This document shows positions 6,278 to 14,100 of a DNA stretch of 48,873 bases, piece after piece (positions within the stretch are counted from its first letter, which is position 1; each line of letters begins with the position of its first letter). A program made the translations under genes and the position numbers. Origin of the DNA: Anaerolineae bacterium (lineage in GTDB: Bacteria > Chloroflexota > Anaerolineae > B4-G1 > SLSP01). The notes under the pieces are model-generated. The model was given only the letters and a program-made list of their open reading frames with translations. It searched no databases and had not been told where the DNA came from. Location of the stretch: positions 1 through 48,873 of the forward strand of contig JALOOJ010000005.1 in NCBI GenBank assembly GCA_025454475.1, given 5' to 3'.

Positions 6278-8947
6278 ATGCATAGGCTCCGAAATCCTAG
6301 AGCGTTGTGGATTGTCGTGGTGGTCGCGCTGCTGTCGATGAACTGCAGCCTGTTCACGAAGGCGCCCTCGACCCCGGTCCCGCCGACGAGTGCGCCGGCC
6401 GATACGCCGGTGCCGGGCGAGGCGACTGCAACGATGGCCCCGGTCAAGCCCGATGTCGAGTTGCCCGACTACCCCAAGCCGAGGTTCGCTGTGTTCCGCG
6501 AGCGGCCCATTGACACTGAGCCTAGCCTGGATATGGAGAAAGTGTCGTCCGATCTGAAGAACGTGGTCAACCCCTTTGTTTTGTCGCCGGACCAAATGGC
6601 ACGCTTGTATGCTGATGGGTTCGTCGTCAGTCCGGGCGCGGAGAAGGAGTTCTTCAGCCTCTATGAGCAGGCGCGCTATCGCAACGTCCCCATCTTCGTG
6701 ACCAGCGACTCCCTCTTGCACATCTACCATCTGCTGTTCGACAAGGTGCTACGTACTGCGGAGGTCGAGTACTTCATTCCCCTGCTGCGCGATCTGAACC
6801 GTGGCCTGTTGACCGAGACCGACGCAAACTATCAGTTGCTCCGGACAACCGACTGGGAGGACCCGGCGCGGCGCACCGTCGCGTTCGTCGCCGTGGCCGG
6901 ACGGCTGCTCGATCCAGCGTTTGAGGTGCCCGACTATGCCCGTGATCTGGTCGAGGGCGAATTGGCCAACATCAAGGCCGCGTCAGGGATACTCTCCTCG
7001 CCTATCTTCCCGGGGTTGCCCTTCGGTGAGGATTACACCCAATATATCCCCCGCGGTCACTACACGATCAGCGAGGACTTGACGGCTTACTTCAAGAGCA
7101 TGATGTGGTACGGGCGGATGACGTTCCGCATAAGCCCGTCTGAAGGGGAAATCAGTCGGGCTGAGACGCGATCGGCCCTGCTCCTCGTCCATGCGCTACG
7201 GGGCGCCGACGCGGGCGGGCGTCCGGCTCTCACTGTGTGGGATGAGCTCTACAATCCCACCGTTTTTTTCGTCGGACGGAGCGATGACCTGACGGCCTAC
7301 CAGTACCTGGCGGTGATGGGCGCCATCTATGGCAAGGAGGTCCCGGTCACCGGCCTGGTCGATGAGGCCAAGCTTGACGAGTTCATTGCGATGGCAGACC
7401 AGTTGCCGCCCCCCAAGATCCTGGGCATCGTCATCGAGGATACGGACGATGAAGAAGGGACGACCAAAGGGTTGCGTTTTATGGGGCAACGCTTCGTGCC
7501 TGATGCCTACATCTTCCGTCAGTTAATCTACCGGAACGTGGGCACGAGGGACGAGCCGCGTGGCCTGCCTATGGGGCTGGATGTCTTCGCCGCGATGGGA
7601 TCCGAGCGAGCCTACGAGCTCCTCGACGAGATGGGCGAAACGTCCTACGCCAACTACCCCGAACAGATGACGGGGGTCCAGTCGTGGCTCGGCGGGCTTA
7701 CTGTCGACGACTGGACCGAGACGCTCTATAACACCTGGCTGTTTACGTTCTACCCCCTGATCGACGTGCCCGGTCAGGGCTATCCCACCTTTATGCAGTC
7801 CACGGCCTGGCTGGACAAGCAGCTCAATACCGTTCTGGGCAGCTGGGCCGAGTTAAAACATGACACGATTCTCTATGCCAAGCAAGTCTACGCTGAGCTT
7901 GGCGGTGGACCGCCTGCGCCCGACCCCATTCCTCCCCGAGGGTACGTGGAACCGGTGCCCACCTTCTACGCGCGTCTGGGGGCGCTCACGCAGATGACGC
8001 GGGAGGGACTCGAGAGTCGCGGTCTCCTGGATGAGCAGGACTCACAGAGCCTCGGCCAACTCGAGGATCTGGTGACGTCCTTGCAGAACATTGCGGAGAA
8101 GGAGCTGCGGGGCGAGGCCCTCACTGAGGATGAGTACAGCCGGATTCGCTACTATGGCGGCGAGCTGGAGCACCTGACCATGGCCGCGGCTGATACCGAA
8201 TCGGAGGGCCCGGGCGGCGGTCCCTTTATGGATGAGGAGCCACAGGCAGCCGTGATTGCCGATGTGGCGACCAACCCAGGGGGCGAGGATGGGCTGACGG
8301 TCCTGGAGGTGGCGGTCGGACGCATCAATGAAATCCACGTCGTGGTGCCCATCGTCGAGGACGATGGCAGCGTCATCCTGCAGGTGGCTCTGGGTGGGAC
8401 CTTCTCCTACTACGAATTTCCGTGGCCCGGGAGCGACCGCCTCACTGATGATGCCTGGCGCAAGATGCTGGATGATGGGACTGCGCCTCCGCAGCCCTCG
8501 TGGACGGCATCGTTCCTCACCGAGGCTGGGGAGTACGGTGAGTTGCAGGAGGCAGTTCTCAGCTTCCAGAAGTCCGTAACAACGGCGTACTGGGAGCAGC
8601 GGGAGGCGTTTCGTGCCGAAGATGAGCCAGCCCTGATGCAGTTCGAAAGCGAGATCCGGGGCTTGACTGCCGCCAACCAGTATATGGGCCACCAACTCGT
8701 GCGCACCCACTTCCGATCCTTTGATTTACAGACGTCAGATCGTGCCGTGGTAACCGTGCGTGAGACCTGGCAGGATGCACTCTACTCCTACGGCGCCTCC
8801 GGCCCGGACTATGGTGAGCTGCCCACGGCAGAGCGGGGACCCTATACGCTGGACGTCACTTATACCATCGAGGCGACGACTTACGAGTGGGGCACAGTGT
8901 GGCAGGTGACGCGGGCGGTGTACGCCAATACGCCGCCGGCATGGTAG
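6278..8947 (+). CDS. DUF3160 family lipoprotein
   Basis: This 889-residue protein has a lipoprotein signal: a basic start, a hydrophobic run (about 10-19) and a lipobox ending at C23 (LSMNC). A Thr/Pro/Ala-rich linker (about 28-60) tethers it to the membrane. The DUF3160 hallmark is the segment from VSPGAEKEFFSLYEQAR to PIFVTSDSLLHIYHLLFDK near 120-150, followed by a long mostly helical body. The C-terminal third contains VAVGRINEIHVVVPI and YTIEATTYEWGTVWQV, suggesting a separate beta-rich region. DUF3160 has no established activity that I can cite. It has its own promoter and a strong ribosome-binding site. The next gene on the same strand, a secreted FG-GAP-like protein, is probably co-transcribed, so the pair may work at the cell surface. 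Confidence 0.85.
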   Translation: MHRLRNPRALWIVVVVALLSMNCSLFTKAPSTPVPPTSAPADTPVPGEATATMAPVKPDVELPDYPKPRFAVFRERPIDTEPSLDMEKVSSDLKNVVNPFVLSPDQMARLYADGFVVSPGAEKEFFSLYEQARYRNVPIFVTSDSLLHIYHLLFDKVLRTAEVEYFIPLLRDLNRGLLTETDANYQLLRTTDWEDPARRTVAFVAVAGRLLDPAFEVPDYARDLVEGELANIKAASGILSSPIFPGLPFGEDYTQYIPRGHYTISEDLTAYFKSMMWYGRMTFRISPSEGEISRAETRSALLLVHALRGADAGGRPALTVWDELYNPTVFFVGRSDDLTAYQYLAVMGAIYGKEVPVTGLVDEAKLDEFIAMADQLPPPKILGIVIEDTDDEEGTTKGLRFMGQRFVPDAYIFRQLIYRNVGTRDEPRGLPMGLDVFAAMGSERAYELLDEMGETSYANYPEQMTGVQSWLGGLTVDDWTETLYNTWLFTFYPLIDVPGQGYPTFMQSTAWLDKQLNTVLGSWAELKHDTILYAKQVYAELGGGPPAPDPIPPRGYVEPVPTFYARLGALTQMTREGLESRGLLDEQDSQSLGQLEDLVTSLQNIAEKELRGEALTEDEYSRIRYYGGELEHLTMAAADTESEGPGGGPFMDEEPQAAVIADVATNPGGEDGLTVLEVAVGRINEIHVVVPIVEDDGSVILQVALGGTFSYYEFPWPGSDRLTDDAWRKMLDDGTAPPQPSWTASFLTEAGEYGELQEAVLSFQKSVTTAYWEQREAFRAEDEPALMQFESEIRGLTAANQYMGHQLVRTHFRSFDLQTSDRAVVTVRETWQDALYSYGASGPDYGELPTAERGPYTLDVTYTIEATTYEWGTVWQVTRAVYANTPPAW

Positions 8948-9020
8948 GAGTCCCGACATCCTGAGGACAGGCGAGACCTCTACGAGAACATCCTGGGCGC
9001 GGCGCCTGCTATGGCTTCTC

Positions 9021-9731
9021 TTGGCCGCAGCAGGCGCCGCGAGTGTTGGGGTTGCCGTTGGCCTGATTCCGACACGAAGTGCCAGTACCAATGTCGTCCA
9101 TATATTCGCTTGCGATGCCGATACCTGCCGGCAGGTCGATGGGCGGCACAGCGGTGCTGCTGGCCGATTCACGTCCGGCGAGATCGACCTGACTGGCGAC
9201 GGCATCCCAGAGGTTGTCCAGCTCGAGGACGCGGCGCTCGTGGTTTTGGAGAGTGGCGACGTTGTGTGGCGCAGCGAGCCTGGTTGGGTCGTGGTCGATG
9301 CGGCGCTGGGGGATCCGAATCAGGACGGGCGGTACGAGGCCCTACTCGCCTTCTGGCGCAACGACGCGACGGGCGTGCCGCGGAGCCAGCCTTTCATCAT
9401 CGGCTACCGCTGGGGACTCTGGCGCACGTTGTGGGGCGGGTCACCGGTCACGGACCCGATCCTCGAGCTCGCGCTCGGCGATGTGGATGGGGATCGGGCC
9501 GAAGACCTCGTGGTCATCGAGGCCACTAATGCAGGCCCGCAGAGGATGGAGGACATTGGCGCGTATGTTGGTATCGCGGACAGGCCCTCGACCGTTGCAG
9601 TCTGGCGCTGGCACGGTTGGGGGTTCAGCCGGATCTGGCGCAGCCCGGTAGGGGTATACCGTGATCTGGTGCTGCTGCCGGGCAAGGACGGTGCGCCTGC
9701 GACGATCGCGGTGATAGGCCTCCCCGAATAG
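9021..9731 (+). CDS. Secreted FG-GAP/VCBS-like repeat protein
   Basis: This is a 236-residue exported protein. Three calcium-loop-like repeats are visible: DLTGDGIPEVVQLED, DPNQDGRYEALL and DVDGDRAEDLVVIE. These are of the FG-GAP or VCBS type that build beta-propellers. The start is uncertain. The TTG given here falls inside a signal peptide, because the frame stays open upstream to a stop at 8907 and encodes RRLLWLLLLAAAGAASVG. No ATG, GTG or TTG exists in that upstream part. The best-placed upstream codon is ATC at 8958, which follows TAGGAG by 7 bp; CTG at 8961 is another option. Either a rare start codon or a base error would explain this. It probably lies in one transcript with the DUF3160 gene and is exported. 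Confidence 0.7.
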   Translation: MAAAGAASVGVAVGLIPTRSASTNVVHIFACDADTCRQVDGRHSGAAGRFTSGEIDLTGDGIPEVVQLEDAALVVLESGDVVWRSEPGWVVVDAALGDPNQDGRYEALLAFWRNDATGVPRSQPFIIGYRWGLWRTLWGGSPVTDPILELALGDVDGDRAEDLVVIEATNAGPQRMEDIGAYVGIADRPSTVAVWRWHGWGFSRIWRSPVGVYRDLVLLPGKDGAPATIAVIGLPE

Positions 9732-9828
9732 CTCGAAAACCCGAGGGGATCCAGGCTCTGTGCGTGTCGAGCAACGATAGCGGGTGCAGGGCACCGGGTC
9801 GGAGCTGCGCAGCGAACTTCTCAAACGG

Positions 9829-10857
9829 CTAATATCGCCGTGGTTGTTTCGTGTAGGTCTGAAAGGGCGTTCGGGGCTCGTGGCTTACCCAATCGCCCGC
9901 AGCGTCAAGCCGCGAGAGCGTTCGCAGTAGGTCGAAGGTCACCCAGCGGGAGGCCTGCGGCGGCGCGACGTCCCAGAGCCCGTAAGGCCCCTGCAGCCCG
10001 CGCACGAAGTCGACGATATCCGCAACCCGCGGGTCCTCCAACGTCGCGCCGACGCGCCGACACAGGTCTAGGACCTGAGCCAGGTCGAAGCGTCCGTAGT
10101 AGGTGAAGAAACCCCGCGTCGGCGTTGCGCCGATGAGCCGCGTGATCTCGAATCCAAGCGTGCTGGCCTCGCGGGTCTCGCGCCCCAGGAGAAGGTCCAG
10201 CGCGCGCCGCGCCTCCGGCCCGCTCCGTCGTTCGGGGTGATACGCCAGACAGAGCAGCGCGCCGGTAGTATTGGATCGGCAGCCCCAGCGGGAATGGGGC
10301 ATCTTGCGATATCCGGCTACGTAGCCACGGGTCCCGCCCGCGGCAATGCCGGTGGGCCAGGCGCCGTCATCGAGCCGCTGTGCGAGAAGCCAATCGTATG
10401 CGCGTTCCGACCGCGGGTCTCGAGCGTGCCCGCACATCGCCAGTGCGCGCAACGGAAGTGCGGTCTGCAGCGGCGCCATCGTGTACCCCTCGGTCCCGTC
10501 GGTCTCAGGTCCGCCTCTCGGCAGCTCCCATGCGCCATCGTCACGCTGAAGCGAGAAGAGAAAAGCTACACCGTGCCTAACAGCGGCATCTTCCGGGCCA
10601 AAGCCTAGGAAGCCGAGTCGCATCAGCGCCAGCATTGTCAGCCGCTGCGCATCGCCAATCCATGCCGGGTCCCCGCGACGCCACGCGCCGTCCTTCTCCT
10701 GCGCCGCGAGCAGAGGGGCCACCAGCGGGTCGCGTTCGCGCAGTGCGGCTAGCTCCCGTACCTCCAGGTCGTCGGGGGGCTTGTCCAGAAGTTCGCGCAA
10801 CACGAGCGCCCTGAGGCACGGCGAGCGATCAGCGAGTAGAAGCGGAAGCCAAGTCAT
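9829..10857 (-). CDS. Prenyltransferase/squalene-cyclase-like alpha/alpha-barrel protein
   Basis: This is a 342-residue soluble protein with no signal peptide. Repeated QxxDGxW-like motifs (EKDGAW near 57, LQRDDGAWELP near 107, AQRLDDGAWPTG near 165, LQGPYGLWDV near 293) mark the alpha/alpha toroid shared by squalene cyclases and protein prenyltransferase beta subunits. The DxDD motif of squalene-type cyclases is not evident, so catalysis as a terpene cyclase is unlikely. The function is unknown. The ATG at 10857 follows a weak GGAGT. Two further, mutually closer paralogues of the same fold lie at 19905-21800. The gene is convergent with the FG-GAP-like gene, and no clear terminator is visible in the 97 bp between them. 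Confidence 0.75.
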   Translation of the reverse strand: MTWLPLLLADRSPCLRALVLRELLDKPPDDLEVRELAALRERDPLVAPLLAAQEKDGAWRRGDPAWIGDAQRLTMLALMRLGFLGFGPEDAAVRHGVAFLFSLQRDDGAWELPRGGPETDGTEGYTMAPLQTALPLRALAMCGHARDPRSERAYDWLLAQRLDDGAWPTGIAAGGTRGYVAGYRKMPHSRWGCRSNTTGALLCLAYHPERRSGPEARRALDLLLGRETREASTLGFEITRLIGATPTRGFFTYYGRFDLAQVLDLCRRVGATLEDPRVADIVDFVRGLQGPYGLWDVAPPQASRWVTFDLLRTLSRLDAAGDWVSHEPRTPFQTYTKQPRRY

Positions 10858-10871
10858 GGGCTAGACTCCGA

Positions 10872-10963
10872 TCAGCGAGTGAGCGAATAAGCGAAAAGGC
10901 GAGAAGGCAGAGAGGCGATTGGACGAGAAGGCGAGAAAGGGAATAGGCGAAAGAGCGTGTGAG
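10872..10963. repeat. Family B repeat, purine arm
   Basis: Iterated units such as GCGAATAAGCGAAAAGGCGA and GAAGGCGAGAAAGGGAATAG fill the space before the prenyltransferase-like gene. The matching pyrimidine arm is at 11135-11186, giving an inverted pair about 315 bp across. The remaining bases between the arms hold the palindrome at 11043-11098 and no gene. Confidence 0.65.
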
Positions 10964-11042
10964 GGACAAGACACCATGGGCAACGTACTCCGTCCAGGTA
11001 TGAAAACGCAATGGGCTGGGAACGCCGTTCCGAAGATGTAGG

Positions 11043-11098
11043 TGGACCGCGGGCGTCCTTGCCCGCATCCGGATGCGGGCGAGGATGCCCGCGGTCCA
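11043..11098. repeat. 56-bp near-perfect palindrome
   Basis: Two 28-bp arms meet without a loop at CATCC|GGATG. TGGACCGCGGGCGTCCTTGC on the left mirrors the right arm with two transition mismatches that would be G-U pairs in RNA. It sits between the two family B arms. Such GGACCGCGGGC palindromes resemble REP-type intergenic repeats. Confidence 0.75.
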
Positions 11099-11134
11099 AG
11101 AGAACTCGTGGGAATGTCGGACTCTCCGGATCTG

Positions 11135-11186
11135 CCTACTCGCCTTTTCGCTCATTCGCTTTTTCGCTTATTCGGCCTATCGCTTA
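11135..11186. repeat. Family B repeat, pyrimidine arm
   Basis: CTCGCCTTTTCGCTCATTCG followed by CTTTTTCGCTTATTCGGCC is the inverted counterpart of 10872-10963. Its distal half lies inside the tandem uvrA frame and encodes that protein's last residues (NKRKSE) and stop codon. Confidence 0.65.
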
Positions 11187-14100
11187 GTTCCCCGCGCAGG
11201 TAGTGCGCCGTCGGCGTATCACCGCCTGCAAGCGCCTCCGGCGCGCCCTGGGCGACGACGCGACCGCCGTCAGGACCGGCGCCCGGCCCGAACTCCACGA
11301 GCCAGTCGCACGCCGCCAGGAGCAACGTGTGGTGCTCCACGACGAAAACGCTGTTGCCGTCGTCCACAACCCGGTGCAGCACCCTGATGAGGCGCGCCAC
11401 ATCCTCCAGGTGCTGGCCCACGGTCGGTTCATCCAGGATGTACAGTGTCCCAGTGTGTGCAGGGCGGCACAGCTCGTCCGCGATCTTGAGGCGCTGCGCC
11501 TCGCCGCCGGAGAGGGAGTAACCCGGCTGGCGCAAGACCAGATAGCCGAGGCCGACGTCCTGGACGGCTCGCAGCTTGCGAGCCAGACTGGGCTCGTCGT
11601 CGAGGTGGTCCCGCAGCAGCACGGCGATCTCGTCGATGGTCTTGCCAAAGGCATCGGGTAGCGCGACGCCGTGCAGGTACACGTCCCAGGACTCGGGTCG
11701 ATACCCCGTACCGCGGCACGTCTCGCACGGCACATGGACGCTCGGCAGGAAGCCCATGTCCAATGTGCTGACACCACACCCACCACAGGTCGAGCAGCGC
11801 TCAGCGAGCGCCTTTGCGTCCAGCCCCAGGACCTGGGCGTCCTCCGTCTCGGCGTAGATCCTGTGCAGCGGTTGCGCTAATCCCAGGAAATCCGCAGGGC
11901 TCGTGACCCCGGCCTTCGCCTGATCCACCACGAGCACTCGAGAGGGTGCGTCCTCGATCGCGTCGTGCGCGCCCGGGTCGATGGGCTCGAAGGCAACCGA
12001 TGTCGTGTGTTTCCGGGGCGCCAGCGCACGTCCCAGCGTGTCGATCAGGAGCGTGCTCTTGCCGGATCCTGAGACGCCGCAGATCCCGGCGAGCACCCCG
12101 AGCGGGAGCCGCACGTCCTCGCCCCGCAGGTTGTTTTCCCTGGCGCCGCGGATCGTCATCCATGCGGCAGGCGCGCGCCTCGAACGCTGCAGGTCAAGCC
12201 CACGGTCACCGCGCAGCCATAGGGCAGTCAAGGTCTGCGACTGGAGGACGGTGTCCGGGGAACCCGCAGCCACAACCTGGCCACCGGCGGCCCCGGCTCC
12301 CGGCCCAATATCGATGAGGTAGTCGGCTGCACGGATCACGCCAGGGTCGTGTTCGACGACGATCACAGTATTCCCCTCAGCGCATAGATCAGTCAGCGCT
12401 CCCGTGAGCGCTACAACCTCCGAGGGGTGCATCCCGCGCGTCGGCTCGTCGACCAGGACCGTAAGCGAGGTCAGGCCGCTGCCCAGCAGCCCTGCCAGCT
12501 TTACACGTTGCGCCTCGCCTGCAGATAACGTGGTCGTGTCACGGTTCAGGTGCAAGTAGCCCAAGCCCACCCGGCTCAGGAAGTGTAGTCGCTCGCGAAC
12601 GGTGTCGAGACTGGCGGTGACCGTGGCGGCGACGTGCCGACCCTCGCGCTCGGTGATCCCGGTGGCGCCAATCTCGCGCATAGCGGCAGCCAAGGACGCT
12701 AGAGGCATCTCGCAGATCGCGTGGAATGGATGCCCTCCTAGCTTGACCGAGGCGTATTCTGGACGCAGTCGGGCACCACCGCAGGCCGGGCAGATCCTGG
12801 TGTCGGTGTAGGTACCTCCCGTGTCCCAGTCGCGAACCCAGCCATAGAATCCCGGACAATGCCCGCGGTGGACCCGCGTCGTGCCGCTGCGGCTCTCGTG
12901 GATGATGTCCAACTCTTCCGGATAGCCAAAGAGGAAGGCGTGCTGGGCCTCAGGGGACATCTCCACCCAGGGTGTCGTAGCCGGATCGAAGCCCAGGGCC
13001 TTTCCAAGCGCCTGTACAGCTTCATAGCCGCCGTTCATCGGCTGGCATAGATAACCCTTGGGGAAGAACCCCGGCGAGTGCATCGCCCCGCCACACAGAG
13101 GCAGTTCGGGATGGACCACCAGCTTATTGGGGTTCGGCTCGCGTAAGGTTCCCAGGCCGTGACAGGTCGTGCACGCGGCTGCATAGACCGACGAGGAGAA
13201 ATGACGGGGTGCCCCTACTTGAAAGGTTGCCGCGCACGTTGGGCATTCCCAGGTGCCGCCGCGCTGTTGTCGCGCAGTGTAGCGGCTCGCTGCGACACGC
13301 AGGAGCGGCGTGCCGCAGTTTGGGCAGTCGCGCTCACCAAGCCAACTGAACAGGACTGCGAGGTGATGAGTCAGGTTCGTCGCCGTACCCACGGTGTTGC
13401 GCCTCCCAAAGTGACCCCGCCCTCCGCCGCCCACGGTGACCGTGACGCCCAGGCCAGTGATGGCGTCGACGTCGGCCTCGGCGCCCTCTCGCGTCCCCTG
13501 GCGCTCGTACATTGAGAGCGTCTCAAGGAACCGGCGGCGCGCCTCGGACTCAAGCACATCCTCCACCAGGCTCGACTTTCCCGAGCCCGATACCCCGGTG
13601 ACCACCGTGAATTTCCCTTTGGGAAACGTCACGTTCAAGTCCTGCAGGTTGTTGGCCCTCGCGCCCTGAACACGGATTTCCCCGACCCCTTGCAAGGTGC
13701 AGAAACTTTGCGAAGGGTCTTCGGAGACGCCATTGCCTCGTGGAGAGACCAATGCCTCGTCGCGCAGCGCCTGCCCCGTGATCGAGCGCTCAACTGCCGG
13801 TAAGCCTGATGGCGGACCTGCATAGAGCAGCTGCCCGCCCTCGGGGCCGGCGCCGGGGCCCAGGTCGATCACCCAGTCCGCCGCGCGGATAATGTCGGTG
13901 TTGTGCTCGACGATGACGACGGTGGCTCCGACCCGAACGAGGCGGTCCAGCACCTTGAGCAGCCCGGAAACGTCCTGCGGATGCAGTCCGGTTGAGGGCT
14001 CATCAAGGATCAGCATTTGATCTGACAGTCCGCGCCGGCCCAGGAACTTCGCCAACTTCACGCGCTGCGCTTCCCCGCCCGAAAGCGTCGGCGACGGCTG

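Noticed and set aside
10872-10963. Possible CRISPR array in the GCGAGAAGGC-rich stretch
   Set aside because: Units are about 8-10 bp, degenerate and contiguous, with no constant repeat-spacer structure and no cas genes.
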